A stretch of DNA of 64,000 bases, taken from positions 1 to 64,000 of the forward strand of contig CAJTSK010000003.1 of the NCBI GenBank assembly GCA_910578835.1, read 5' to 3'. This DNA comes from an uncultured Muribaculum sp. Lineage in GTDB: Bacteria; Bacteroidota; Bacteroidia; Bacteroidales; Muribaculaceae. The notes below the pieces were generated by a model. That model was not told the DNA's origin. It did no database searches and saw only the letters and a list, made by a program, of their open reading frames with translations. This document shows, in pieces, positions 1 to 9,094 of the stretch. The position numbers and the translations under genes are program-made. Each line of letters begins with the position of its first letter. The stretch's first letter is position 1.

Positions 1-131
1 TTAGTATCTCTAAGCAAGAGATTTAGACAATTCTCAACTAATTTCTCCAATAGCGCCGAGGGTTTAATCGCGCTATATATCCAAGTCGGTTTAATCGTTA
101 AAGAGTAAAGGCTCGAAATTTCCTGTCAGGA

Positions 132-935
132 TTATTTGTAGACAGGTATTTCGTCGGGATGGAAGACTATTGACTGCGACACCGGTGAAGAGGCGATGAA
201 ATAGCCGAGGCATTTGTCGCCTGAAAACATCGCGGGTCCGTTGCTGTCGTTTTGCAACGCCTCAAGGTAGTCATGCATCGGTGCCGAAATCATACATATG
301 GTTGCCGTGATTACATCTCCATCATAAAGCACTGTGTCATCTTCTTCCTCGTCAGTGTCCATGCGGGTGGTCATGGTGAAATACGTGACCTTGCCGTCGA
401 CAGCCCCGCGGTCGTCCATTTCACCCCATTGATATATCTCGCCATTACGGTAGAGCTTTACCCAGTAATATTCATGCGAGTCGCTATTGTCGAGAAATTG
501 TCCTTGAAGCACTGCGACATGGTCGTAAGGCATCTGTATCCAGTTAAACTCCAGACTTACTATCTCCACCGGAGGATAAAATGTGGTGTGTGCCTCATAG
601 CGATTGCCATCTCGCTCCACAGTCAGGCGATAGTCGTGTCCGGTTATGCCGGGAGTGGGCTCACGGAAGAAGCCCTCCGCATCGGGTATAAGCGTGTAAG
701 TGGTTCCATCCGTAATGTCCTCCAGCGTTACAGAAGCATCTGTAAGACGGGTGCGGTCCATCGGCTCTGCCATGGGAGTGGTCAAGGTTATGCCCACTTT
801 GGCACCGTCGGGAGTCAGCTCCCCTTCGATTACCGTGAGAGGGGCAATGTCATGATACTTGAAATCAAGTTCTTTCTCACAAGAGGTCATAGCCGCCATC
901 AACACAACGGCAAATACCATATCGCGTATCTTCAT
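132..935 (-). CDS. DUF4249 domain lipoprotein, partner of the adjacent TonB-dependent receptor
   Basis: Predicted outer-membrane lipoprotein of 267 residues. The first ATG in frame is at 935; an upstream TTG at 947 is less likely because the ATG is followed directly by a short hydrophobic signal segment and a lipobox ending in TSC (Cys about residue 19). The rest is beta-rich, with the DUF4249 pattern of an N-terminal Ig-like half (a VIEGEL-type strand, then a 'TDASVTLED' stretch) and a C-terminal half rich in Tyr and Trp. Proteins of this family are known to lie next to TonB-dependent receptors, and here the gene starts 8 bp after the receptor stop, so the two probably form an operon. The ligand cannot be told from sequence. 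The family call is from memory of the domain pattern. Confidence 0.85.
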   Translation of the reverse strand: MKIRDMVFAVVLMAAMTSCEKELDFKYHDIAPLTVIEGELTPDGAKVGITLTTPMAEPMDRTRLTDASVTLEDITDGTTYTLIPDAEGFFREPTPGITGHDYRLTVERDGNRYEAHTTFYPPVEIVSLEFNWIQMPYDHVAVLQGQFLDNSDSHEYYWVKLYRNGEIYQWGEMDDRGAVDGKVTYFTMTTRMDTDEEEDDTVLYDGDVITATICMISAPMHDYLEALQNDSNGPAMFSGDKCLGYFIASSPVSQSIVFHPDEIPVYK

Positions 936-943
936 AACCGGAG

Positions 944-3016
944 TCAAAATTTAAGTGTATATGAAACGGATGGAATCAACCCGTACATAGCCTGCAGCAC
1001 AGCCCTGGTGCCCGATGGCTTAGTCGGGTCATCCTCAAAATATATTACATACGGATTGTAACGGCAATAAGCGTTATAGACCCCAAACGCCCATTGGTAG
1101 GTAAACCGCCTGCCCGCATGGGTGTATATAGCCGACAGGTCGAGGCGATGCGTGGCAGGCGCCTTGTAGGCATTGCGTCTTGAGTAATAGTAACATGTCT
1201 CTCCCGCTATCTCATATTTCACATCGGGTGCCGTAAGGGGCTGACCTGATGAATAAATCCACGCACCTGAAAAGCTCCATTTACCGGAAAGCTTATAAAT
1301 TGCCGTGATTGAGATGTCATGACGGCGGTCGTTGGTAGCGTCATACCATTCACCATCGTTAATCCCGGGTATGCGTGTCTCTGTACGTGATATAGTATAT
1401 GACACCCACCCCGTAAGAGCGCCGGTGTTTTTACGCACCATAAATTCGGCTCCGTAGCTGCGTCCTTTACCACCAAGTATTATATTTTCAAGCACAACAT
1501 CGGAAAATGAAGTGCGCCCATCCTTATAATCATACACATTGGCTATATTCTTATAATATCCCTCTGCCGACCAGTCATAGTCGCCGCCCGCAGTCATACC
1601 GGCGTAGCCTATGCCATATTGCAACGCTCGCTCAGGCTTCACTATTGCCGAGGTGAGCGCATAGCGGTCAAACGGGAAAGATGTCGCACTCGACCTGATT
1701 GCATGAAGATTCTGCGTGGATATTCCAAATCCGACTTTCACATTATGATGAGGGGTGATATCATATTTCACGCTCACCCGTGGCTCAATCTCGCAATAGG
1801 TCTTGCCGTCAAACTGATTGGACGCGCCAACCGCCGACAAGAAGTCATGAAAACGGTAGCCCGACATGACAGAAGATACATCTACACGTATTCCCGCTGA
1901 CACATCCAGCTTCTCCAAAAACGACCCCGCATAGTCAATCCATACCGAATTTTCCCATAGCGACCTCACCTCGCGCTCCTTTACCGCATTGATGTTCCAT
2001 TCAGCCGACTTCACACGCAGCAACTGCGACCTTACACCAAATTCCAACCCATGACCCTCAGTCAGGACATAACGCATACGCTCGTTAATAGAATAATTAT
2101 GGATATATCCCTTCATTTTCTGGTCAATATCCATTATCGCCACCTCCATATCCGGGTTAAAATGGGTAAAAGCTCCGGTAGTGACAAATGTCACCTTCTC
2201 CCCCGCCCTTGCTGTCCAGTTGACCGATGCGCCAAGGTTGCCCCAATACAACCCCATAAGGTCGCCTACCGCCATATTGTCGCGGCTTACAAAAAATGAC
2301 GCATCGACAATATGAGCAGCAGCGGGGCGGTAACGCAATTTCGCCGTCACGTCATAGAAGTTCATCACCGTACTCCTGTATTGCGGAATCATCTTTAAAA
2401 ATGCATCGACATAAGAACGACGCGCCGTGACGGCAAATGAAAGCTTATCTTTTACAATCGGACCCTGTGCCATGACTTTTGCAGCAAGGATACCCACAGT
2501 AGCCGACCCATGATACTCTTCCATGTCACCGGCATTGAGAGTCGTCTCAAGTACCGACGAGGTAGCACCACCATACATAGCCGGAATAGGGCCCTTATAC
2601 AATGTGGCGCCACCAAGAGCATCATCGTTAAAAGTAGAGAAGATACCCATTACATGGGAGGGATTGTAAAGCGAAATGCCGTCAAGCAACACGAGATTCT
2701 GGGAAGCATTGCCTCCCCTCACCTCAAAGCCTCCGCCGCCATCACCTTCGCCATGCACACCGGGCAACAGCGATATCGACTTGATTATATCATTTTCACC
2801 GGCAAACGCCGGCATCTGTGCGAGCTTGGTCAATTCGAGTCTCTCAGCGCCAAGACGCGGATTGTCAATGCGCTGCCTCGCCGAATTACCGGTAACCACC
2901 ACCTCTTCAAGATGTTGTCCGGGAATACTATCGGTAAGTTCAATTCCCAAACTATCGGCAGCTATAAATGTAATACAGCCTCCGAAAATAACAATCTTCC
3001 TTATATCGTCCAACAT
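944..3016 (-). CDS. TonB-dependent outer-membrane receptor
   Basis: Outer-membrane active-transport receptor of 690 residues. The start chosen is the ATG at 3016, followed by a signal peptide; a TTG at 3028 would add four residues. After the signal comes a TonB-box-like LEEVVVTG, then the plug domain to about residue 165 with the typical 'VRGG..SQNLVLLDGI.LYNP.H..G' and 'YGG..SSV' stretches. The remainder is a 22-strand type barrel ending in Phe. It lacks the N-terminal carboxypeptidase-like repeat domain common in SusC-type receptors and has no SusD neighbour, so it is an ordinary receptor of the DUF4249-linked kind. A good promoter lies at 3264-3294, which leaves a leader of about 240 nt. 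The substrate is unknown. Confidence 0.92.
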   Translation of the reverse strand: MLDDIRKIVIFGGCITFIAADSLGIELTDSIPGQHLEEVVVTGNSARQRIDNPRLGAERLELTKLAQMPAFAGENDIIKSISLLPGVHGEGDGGGGFEVRGGNASQNLVLLDGISLYNPSHVMGIFSTFNDDALGGATLYKGPIPAMYGGATSSVLETTLNAGDMEEYHGSATVGILAAKVMAQGPIVKDKLSFAVTARRSYVDAFLKMIPQYRSTVMNFYDVTAKLRYRPAAAHIVDASFFVSRDNMAVGDLMGLYWGNLGASVNWTARAGEKVTFVTTGAFTHFNPDMEVAIMDIDQKMKGYIHNYSINERMRYVLTEGHGLEFGVRSQLLRVKSAEWNINAVKEREVRSLWENSVWIDYAGSFLEKLDVSAGIRVDVSSVMSGYRFHDFLSAVGASNQFDGKTYCEIEPRVSVKYDITPHHNVKVGFGISTQNLHAIRSSATSFPFDRYALTSAIVKPERALQYGIGYAGMTAGGDYDWSAEGYYKNIANVYDYKDGRTSFSDVVLENIILGGKGRSYGAEFMVRKNTGALTGWVSYTISRTETRIPGINDGEWYDATNDRRHDISITAIYKLSGKWSFSGAWIYSSGQPLTAPDVKYEIAGETCYYYSRRNAYKAPATHRLDLSAIYTHAGRRFTYQWAFGVYNAYCRYNPYVIYFEDDPTKPSGTRAVLQAMYGLIPSVSYTLKF

Positions 3017-3162
3017 TATTGCATACAATGCTGATATACTACATTAAAAACACACCAAGCACCATCATCGCAATCGAAATAGCGACAAGGCATAACGCAA
3101 AACTCAGTGAGACACTCATCTTTTTTCTATCTTTACTATACATAATCAAAAAATACCTTTGC

Positions 3163-3209
3163 AAGTTGCAGTCTATCACCTATTGGCTAAAAAAGTTGCA
3201 GCACATCAC
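3163..3209. repeat. Two 17-bp direct repeats, 30 bp apart
   Basis: AAGTTGCAGnnnATCAC occurs at 3163-3179 and 3193-3209. The copies differ only in the three middle bases. The 30-bp period is close to three helical turns, as expected for a protein bound on one face of DNA. They lie inside the leader of the receptor operon, downstream of its predicted start, and about 200 bp upstream of the kinase promoter. Operator function is an inference. Confidence 0.6.
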
Positions 3210-3263
3210 TATATTCCAGCGATAACTCCACAAAATTTAAATTTCACTGTAAGAAAATGTGTA

Positions 3264-3294
3264 CAAATTTAGTAATTAAATCTCGCTTTACAAA
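3264..3294 (-). promoter_or_regulatory. Promoter for the TonB-dependent receptor operon
   Basis: Read on the minus strand: TTTG (3294-3291), a 19-bp spacer, then TAAATTTG (3271-3264). This matches the Bacteroidetes primary-sigma consensus TTTG-N19..21-TAnnTTTG exactly. Transcription would start near 3257. Confidence 0.75.
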
Positions 3295-3372
3295 ACCCCT
3301 TCACCTTTTTTGATTTTAGCTACAACATATCATCATGTGCCAGGCATTGTCACTAACCAAAATTCAATATTA

Positions 3373-3405
3373 TTTTTAAGAGTTACTTATTATTTACTAA
3401 ATTTG
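3373..3405 (+). promoter_or_regulatory. Promoter for the BadF-type kinase operon
   Basis: TAAATTTG at 3398-3405 is a full -7 match; a T-run at 3373-3377 stands at the -33 position but is not an exact TTTG. The predicted start, near 3412, is about 24 nt from the ATG. Confidence 0.6.
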
Positions 3406-3435
3406 CAGTCCATTAAGAATAAGAGTAAAAAAGTA

Positions 3436-4284
3436 ATGAAACTGATAGCTGACAGCGGGAGCACCAAGGTTGAATGGTGTCTTCTTGATTACGACAAGCT
3501 GGTAAAGCAGATATTTACCTCCGGTTTTAATGCATTGATGCTTACCGAAGAGGAAATCGCACAGTATCTTGACGACGAACTGATGTTCCAGCTTGGCGAC
3601 CTTGCCGAAAAAGTGACTGAGGTATATTTCTACGGAGCCGGATGTATCGACGACGAAGTGTGCAGAAATGTACGCCGCGCCATCCGCCAAAACCTCAACG
3701 TATCCACTATCGAGGCACATTCCGACCTCCTTGGTGCCGCACGCGCCCTGTTTGGCAACAATGAGGGTATCGCCTGCATACTCGGAACCGGCTCCAACTC
3801 ATGCTACTACAACGGTCATGAAATAAAGGACCACATCAGCCCGCTCGGTTTCATTCTCGGCGACGAGGGCAGCGGCGCGGTACTTGGACGTCATCTGATA
3901 GGCGACGTCCTGAAACATCAGCTGCCGCGTGAACTGTGTGACCGTTTCCTTGATGAATACAATCTTGAACGCACAGCAATAATACGCCGCGTTTACAAAG
4001 AGCCGTCGCCCAACCGCTTCCTGGCTTCAGTAACACCCTTTTTGCTGAAAAACATTGAGGAACCTGCAATACATCGACTCGTGCTCAATGAATTCAAGTC
4101 ATTCTTTGTGCGCAACGTGGCACAATATGACCGCTACCGCACTCTCCCCGTAAGTTTTGTCGGATCGATAGCCTATCTATACCGCGGAGTACTCGACGAA
4201 GCGGCTGCCGCTCTCGATGCTAAAATCGACACAGTGATTAAAACCCCGATGGAGGGACTTATACGCTACCACTCTTCACTATAA
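3436..4284 (+). CDS. BadF/BadG-family sugar kinase (N-acetylglucosamine kinase-like)
   Basis: Predicted cytoplasmic ATP-dependent kinase of 282 residues, probably phosphorylating an N-acetylated amino sugar. The start at 3436 is set by the family N-terminus MKLIADSGSTKVEW, which is the phosphate-1 loop of the actin-like ATPase fold; a frame upstream to 3310 has no ATG and overlaps the promoter. Further motifs are GTGSNS (about residue 117, phosphate-2), then 'GDEGSGAVLGR', typical of GlcNAc kinase-like BadF proteins. It is 7 bp upstream of serB and probably co-transcribed. The exact substrate (GlcNAc, MurNAc or glucosamine) cannot be decided here. Confidence 0.82.
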   Translation: MKLIADSGSTKVEWCLLDYDKLVKQIFTSGFNALMLTEEEIAQYLDDELMFQLGDLAEKVTEVYFYGAGCIDDEVCRNVRRAIRQNLNVSTIEAHSDLLGAARALFGNNEGIACILGTGSNSCYYNGHEIKDHISPLGFILGDEGSGAVLGRHLIGDVLKHQLPRELCDRFLDEYNLERTAIIRRVYKEPSPNRFLASVTPFLLKNIEEPAIHRLVLNEFKSFFVRNVAQYDRYRTLPVSFVGSIAYLYRGVLDEAAAALDAKIDTVIKTPMEGLIRYHSSL

Positions 4285-4291
4285 ACGCATC

Positions 4292-5545
4292 ATGGATAGC
4301 AAATCACCTGAATTGGAGCTTATACTTGTAAATATCTCGGGACATGACCGACCGGGCGTCACATCGGCGCTCACCGAGATTCTTGCCGAATATGATGCCA
4401 CGATACTTGATATCGGTCAGGCCGACATACACCACACCCTCTCCCTTGGTATCCTGTTCAAGACCACAGGCGACCTGTCGGGCAACATCATGAAGGACCT
4501 GCTTTTCAAGGCATCGGAACTAAACGTACAGATACGCTTCACCCCCGTCTCGGTCAAGGAATATGAGGCTTGGGTGGGGCGACAGGGCAAAAACCGCTGG
4601 ATTGTCACCATACTCGGACGTCGCCTCACAGCGCGACAGATGGCTTCGGTGACACGCATCATCGCCGACCAGAACCTGAATATCGACAGTATCCAGCGTC
4701 TCACCGGACGCATACCGCTGTCAGAAAGTGAAGAGGCAAGGACAAAAGCTTGTGTAGAGTTTTCAGTGCGCGGCAATCCCAATGACGTGAATGAAATGCA
4801 ATCGCTTTTCATGAAACTCTCGGCTAAAGAGGAGTTTGACATCTCGCTCCAACAAGACACGATGTACCGCCGTTGTCGCCGCCTCGTGTGCTTCGACATG
4901 GACTCTACCCTTATAGAGACAGAGGTAATCGACGAGCTTGCCGAGCGTGCCGGTGTAGGTGAAAAAGTAAGAGCTATCACTGAGCGCGCCATGAGAGGCG
5001 AGATTGATTTTGACGAAAGTTTCCGCGAGCGTGTAGCACTGCTAAAAGGGCTTGACGAGAGCGTGATGCGCGAGATTGCCGAGAATCTTCCTGTGACTGA
5101 AGGAGTAAGCCGCATGATGGAGGTGCTCAAGCGTGCCGGATTCAAGACTGCCATCCTTTCGGGCGGATTCACCTATTTCGGCAATTACCTTAAACAAAAA
5201 TTCGGAATCGACTATGTATATGCCAACGAGCTTGAGATTGTCGACGGCAAGCTTACCGGCAGATATGTAGGCGATATCGTCAACGGAAGACGCAAGGCAG
5301 AGTTGCTGCGACTGCTCGCCCAGGTAGAAAATATCGATATCGCCCAGACAATAGCCGTGGGCGACGGAGCCAACGACCTTCCCATGCTTACAACCGCCGG
5401 ACTTGGCATAGCTTTCCACGCAAAACCGAAAGTAAAAGCCACTGCCGGACAAAGTATCTCAACAATCGGGCTTGATGGAGTGTTGTACTTTATAGGATTT
5501 AAAGACTCATTCATTTCAGATGGCTCGAAACCTGTCAACTATTGA
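4292..5545 (+). CDS. serB: Phosphoserine phosphatase with two N-terminal ACT-like domains
   Basis: Final enzyme of serine synthesis: hydrolyses O-phosphoserine to serine. 417 residues. Residues 1-90 and about 100-185 each look like ACT domains, which usually sense amino acids. The HAD phosphatase domain follows, with motif I DMDSTLIETEV (Asp202 nucleophile, Asp204), the SGGFTYF motif II region, and VGDGANDLPML as motif IV. The product is longer than the single-domain enzyme and typical of Bacteroidetes. It starts 7 bp after the kinase gene; its 3' end runs to 5 bp before the ATG of the patatin gene, so the three genes read as one unit. Confidence 0.95.
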   Translation: MDSKSPELELILVNISGHDRPGVTSALTEILAEYDATILDIGQADIHHTLSLGILFKTTGDLSGNIMKDLLFKASELNVQIRFTPVSVKEYEAWVGRQGKNRWIVTILGRRLTARQMASVTRIIADQNLNIDSIQRLTGRIPLSESEEARTKACVEFSVRGNPNDVNEMQSLFMKLSAKEEFDISLQQDTMYRRCRRLVCFDMDSTLIETEVIDELAERAGVGEKVRAITERAMRGEIDFDESFRERVALLKGLDESVMREIAENLPVTEGVSRMMEVLKRAGFKTAILSGGFTYFGNYLKQKFGIDYVYANELEIVDGKLTGRYVGDIVNGRRKAELLRLLAQVENIDIAQTIAVGDGANDLPMLTTAGLGIAFHAKPKVKATAGQSISTIGLDGVLYFIGFKDSFISDGSKPVNY

Positions 5546-5549
5546 GAAG

Positions 5550-7865
5550 ATGAAAAAGCTGCCGCAGATATTACTGTTAATAGCGGCGATGTTTTGTAAC
5601 GGCACTGCAGGTGCCCAGCAATCGGTAGGATTGGTGTTAAGTGGCGGAGGTGCCAAGGGCATCGCCCATATCGGCGTGATAAAAGCGCTTGAAGACAACA
5701 ACATACCTATCGATTATGTCGCCGGCACCTCAATGGGTGCCATCGTGGGCGGACTATATGCCGCCGGATATACTCCGGAAGAGATGATGGAGCTGATCGA
5801 ATCCAAAGGCTTCAGCTACTGGTCGACCGGCACCATTGACCCGCGTTGGATATATTACTACGCCCGCGAAGAGCCTACACCAAAGCTTGCAAACATAAAC
5901 CTGAGCCTCAGGGATAGCACAAAGAACAACAATATCCTGCCCACGAGCCTTATCAACCCACTTCCGATGAATTACGCGTTCATGGAACTCTTTGCCCGGT
6001 ATTCGGCTCAGTGCAACGGAAATTTCAATAATCTATTCGTACCCTTCCGATGCGTCACCTCCGATGTGTACCACAAGCACAAGATTGTGTGCCGCAGCGG
6101 CTCGCTTGGCGATGCCATACGCGCCTCAATGTCATTTCCAATCGTGTTCCAGCCGATTGAAATGGATGGAGTGCTCGTGTACGACGGCGGTATCTACGAC
6201 AATTTCCCCGTCGACGTGATGAGAGAAGACTTCGCACCCGACATCATGATAGGGGTTGATGTGTCATCGCCCGACAAGAAGCCCGACCCCAACAACCTGA
6301 TGCAACAGATCGAGGACATGGTGATTCAGAAAAATGACTATTCGCTGCCCGATGATGAAGGCATCAAACTCAAGATTCCGGTACAGCAATTCGGTCTGCT
6401 TGACTTCCCGGCATGTCGCCAGATATACCAGATTGGCTACGACTGCGCAATGGAGATGATGGATTCCATCAAGAGCCGCGTCACTTCCCGAATTCCTGAA
6501 AATACGCGTAAGTTGCGACGCGCCGTGTTCAAGTCGGAGACACCCTACGTGGTATTTGACTCGGTGCATGTACATGGTGGCACACCCGCCCAGGACGCTT
6601 ACCTAAAATATCTGTTTACCAAAGGTAGACGCGACACATTCGGACTCACGCAGGCTAAAGACGCCTACTACCGCGCCATTACTCCGGGAAAGCTGCGCAA
6701 TCTGGTGCCTCGCGCCATATGGAACGATTCATCGCGCTGCTTTGCCCTCGACCTGAAAGCCGATGTAAAAAACAATTTCAATGTTGGACTGGGGGGATAC
6801 ATAAGCTCATCCACCAACTCGATGCTGTTTATGTCGGCAGGATACAATACGCTCAGTTTCAACTCTCTCAGCTCCTCTATTAACGGCTGGATAGGACAAA
6901 GCTATATGGCAGGTATGCTTGACCTGAAGATGAACATGCGTTCGGCTATCCCCTCTTACATGAAAGTGCAGGCAGTCATATCAAGAGAAAAAATGTTTGA
7001 CAGCGACAGGATTTTCTACGATGACGGCAGCACCCTTGTCACCGACACAGAGCTGTTTGGCAGGCTACGCTATGGCATGGCAATGGGCAGGAGCGGCAAA
7101 CTTGAGCTTGATGCCGGTGCGGGCAGGTTGAGCAGCCGCTTCTTTGACGGGCTTGTCGTAAATGACACAGAGCGTGACCGGTCTACATATGTGCTCGGAC
7201 AAGTGCGCGGTGTCTACGAATACAACACCCTTAACGACCAGAATTATGCCACCAACGGCATGATGATTCACGCCTCGGCATTTGGCGTATATGGCAATTA
7301 CAGCTTTTTCCCTGAAAATGACCGCTCCCGAAAGCAGGAAGATAAAGGGGTCAACTGGTTTCAGTTCGCATTCAATTACGAGCGATACTGGTCGCTTAAC
7401 CGCTCCCTCTCCATCGGAGTCGAAGGAAATGTAGAGATTTCCACGCGCAAGCTGCTCGACAACTACGCCGCCACAATGGTTATGCTTCCGGTATTTCACC
7501 CCACGGCTTCGACCTACAACTCATTTAACGCCTCGCTCCGCGCCCCGCAATATCTTAGCCTCGGCTTGAAACCGGTATGGAAGATTACCAACATGTTTCA
7601 ACTCAGGGGAGAGTTCCACGGCTTCATGCCATGGCGAAAGGTGCTGCCCGACATCACACCCGATGACTCGCGCACAACCATGGTGAAGGCGAAATATGGC
7701 GATTGGTTTGCCGACCCGGTATTTTTTGGTGAACTCGCGGCAGTCTACGCCCTCCCATTCGCCCACCTCACCGCTTATGTAAACTATTGCAATACACCCG
7801 GCACTAAATGGAATATAGGGTTGTCGTTCGGATTATTCTTCCTCGCTCCCGAATTTCTTCATTAA
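5550..7865 (+). CDS. Patatin-like phospholipase with C-terminal outer-membrane barrel
   Basis: Predicted outer-membrane lipase of 771 residues. The ATG at 5550 is preferred over 5520 because it begins directly with a signal peptide (MKKLPQILLL... to AGAQ). The patatin domain has the oxyanion loop SGGGAKGIAHIG, the nucleophile elbow GTSMG and the catalytic Asp in VYDGGIYDNFP. A POTRA-like stretch follows (about residues 325-400), then a Bac_surface_Ag/BamA-type barrel ending in Leu-His after aromatic-rich strands. This patatin-POTRA-barrel order is that of PlpD-type type V autotransporters, though Bacteroidetes members are usually annotated just as patatin-like proteins. The substrate is unknown. 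Confidence 0.88.
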   Translation: MKKLPQILLLIAAMFCNGTAGAQQSVGLVLSGGGAKGIAHIGVIKALEDNNIPIDYVAGTSMGAIVGGLYAAGYTPEEMMELIESKGFSYWSTGTIDPRWIYYYAREEPTPKLANINLSLRDSTKNNNILPTSLINPLPMNYAFMELFARYSAQCNGNFNNLFVPFRCVTSDVYHKHKIVCRSGSLGDAIRASMSFPIVFQPIEMDGVLVYDGGIYDNFPVDVMREDFAPDIMIGVDVSSPDKKPDPNNLMQQIEDMVIQKNDYSLPDDEGIKLKIPVQQFGLLDFPACRQIYQIGYDCAMEMMDSIKSRVTSRIPENTRKLRRAVFKSETPYVVFDSVHVHGGTPAQDAYLKYLFTKGRRDTFGLTQAKDAYYRAITPGKLRNLVPRAIWNDSSRCFALDLKADVKNNFNVGLGGYISSSTNSMLFMSAGYNTLSFNSLSSSINGWIGQSYMAGMLDLKMNMRSAIPSYMKVQAVISREKMFDSDRIFYDDGSTLVTDTELFGRLRYGMAMGRSGKLELDAGAGRLSSRFFDGLVVNDTERDRSTYVLGQVRGVYEYNTLNDQNYATNGMMIHASAFGVYGNYSFFPENDRSRKQEDKGVNWFQFAFNYERYWSLNRSLSIGVEGNVEISTRKLLDNYAATMVMLPVFHPTASTYNSFNASLRAPQYLSLGLKPVWKITNMFQLRGEFHGFMPWRKVLPDITPDDSRTTMVKAKYGDWFADPVFFGELAAVYALPFAHLTAYVNYCNTPGTKWNIGLSFGLFFLAPEFLH

Positions 7866-7939
7866 AATATAAATCTCTCTTTATATACTATCAGTATCAA
7901 GTCAAGCGTTACAGAAAAGATTGTTTTAAGTTTTATCAT

Positions 7940-8305
7940 ATGATTTTTCAATGTGCAGTGCTCTTTGCGTTTCTTGCATTGGGCGAATTGATTGTATGGC
8001 TTACCGGCATACCCATCCCCTCAAGTATCATAGGGATGCTGTTGCTCGCAGGTAGCCTCAAAGCCGGAATAGTCAGACTGATGTGGGTCGACAAGGTATC
8101 CGACTTCCTTGTCAAGAATCTGGGCTTCTTCTTTGTCCCTGCCGGAGTAGGGTTGATGAACTGCCTTGGTCTCATAAAGGCTCAGTGGTTGCCTATAATA
8201 GGCGCCTCGGTGATAAGTACATTTGTAATTCTCGCAGTGACCGGATGGGTACATCAGGTTGTGCGCAGGCTAACATCTTCACGTCATGAGCTATATAGAG
8301 AATAA
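7940..8305 (+). CDS. lrgA: CidA/LrgA family membrane protein
   Basis: 121-residue inner-membrane protein with four predicted helices and the family pattern 'LGELIVWLTGIPIPSSIIGMLLL' near the N-terminus, then 'FFVPAGVGLM'. The ATG at 7940 fits the family length; the frame stays open upstream into the end of the patatin gene but without family sequence. Its stop is 20 bp inside lrgB, which suggests translational coupling. LrgA/LrgB-type proteins have been linked to murein hydrolase control and to export of pyruvate or glycolate-type products; which applies here is not known. Confidence 0.88.
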   Translation: MIFQCAVLFAFLALGELIVWLTGIPIPSSIIGMLLLAGSLKAGIVRLMWVDKVSDFLVKNLGFFFVPAGVGLMNCLGLIKAQWLPIIGASVISTFVILAVTGWVHQVVRRLTSSRHELYRE

Positions 8306-8978
8306 ATACTTTCTTATTGCACTCACCTTTGTGGTGTATGTAATGGCGCAGATTTTGCAAAAGCGCACCGGCATCTCCTTTCTCAACCCTATCCTTATCA
8401 CAATCGCCGTGCTGATATGCATTATGATGTCGGCTGGGGTTGACTATGAGACCTACGCCGAAGGTGGAGAATATATCGATTTCTGGCTAAAGCCGGCGGT
8501 CGTGGCGCTTGGAGTGCCTCTCTACCGGCAGCTCGAAGCGATAAAGAAACAGTTGCTCCCCATATTGCTTGCCGAGTTTGCCGGCTGTATCGTGGGAGTC
8601 GTATCGGTAGTCGTGGTGGCACAACTGCTTGGAGCCTCAAAAGAAGTGATACTCTCCCTCGCTCCCAAATCAGTGACTACACCTATCGCCATGGAGATAG
8701 CCCAGACAGCCGGAGGCATTCCCGCCCTCACTGCGGCAGTCGTGGTATGTACCGGTATTTTCGGCGGCATGGCAGGATTCAAGATGATGAAATATTCGAG
8801 GGTAAAAAGCCCGATAGCCCAGGGATTGTCAATGGGAACGGCGGCACACGCTGTCGGCACTTCTGCTGCTATGGATGTCGGCTACCGCTATGGCGCGTTT
8901 TCCTCGCTTGGACTTACGCTCAACGGTTTATTCACCGCTCTCCTTACCCCTTTGATTCTTAGCATGCTCGGGTTTTAG
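8286..8978 (+). CDS. lrgB: LrgB family membrane protein
   Basis: 230-residue partner of LrgA with about seven membrane segments. The conserved 'LAPKSVTTPIAMEIA' and 'GTAAHAVGTSAAM' blocks are clear. It overlaps lrgA by 20 bp and is followed within 40 bp by a strong terminator, so the pair ends the transcript. The LrgB/CidB/PlgG1 family includes plant plastid glycolate-glycerate carriers, so small organic acid export is a reasonable role, but this is inference. Confidence 0.9.
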   Translation: MSYIENKYFLIALTFVVYVMAQILQKRTGISFLNPILITIAVLICIMMSAGVDYETYAEGGEYIDFWLKPAVVALGVPLYRQLEAIKKQLLPILLAEFAGCIVGVVSVVVVAQLLGASKEVILSLAPKSVTTPIAMEIAQTAGGIPALTAAVVVCTGIFGGMAGFKMMKYSRVKSPIAQGLSMGTAAHAVGTSAAMDVGYRYGAFSSLGLTLNGLFTALLTPLILSMLGF

Positions 8979-9010
8979 TGCCGGCTCTAAGGGCGATTAT
9001 GGAAAAATAA

Positions 9011-9047
9011 ATAGGGCAATCCGTCTCGGGTTGCCCTATCTCGTTTT
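9011..9047. terminator. Bidirectional terminator between lrgB and the DUF4252 gene
   Basis: A 12-bp stem (9011-9022 with 9028-9039, one G-T pair) and 5-nt loop, followed on the plus strand by TCTCGTTTTT. An A-rich tract just upstream gives a T tract on the minus strand, so it can end both convergent transcripts. Confidence 0.85.
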
Positions 9048-9094
9048 TGAAGTTATAAATTGTATATGATATTTATTATTAATGGGTCATGATT

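Larger units (their letters stand above)
3017..3435. other. Divergent intergenic region, 419 bp
   Basis: AT-rich region between the divergent TonB-dependent receptor and the sugar kinase gene. It holds one promoter for each direction (3264-3294 minus, 3373-3405 plus), a pair of phased direct repeats (3163-3209) and an extra isolated plus-strand -7-like element TACCTTTG at 3154-3161. No convincing protein-coding gene is seen; open frames here are short and lack family features. Confidence 0.7.

Noticed and set aside
1..131. Short 6-bp hairpin near the left edge (6-22)
   Set aside because: Too short and without a T tract; no gene or reliable terminator could be supported in these 131 bp.
252..1061. 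Long plus-strand open frame opposite the DUF4249 and receptor genes
   Set aside because: It lies antisense to two genes with clear family sequence, has no domain or signal features of its own, and follows the usual pattern of a shadow frame.
3017..3260. Riboswitch (for example cobalamin) in the long receptor leader
   Set aside because: No conserved riboswitch core or multi-stem layout was found; the direct repeats look like DNA sites instead.
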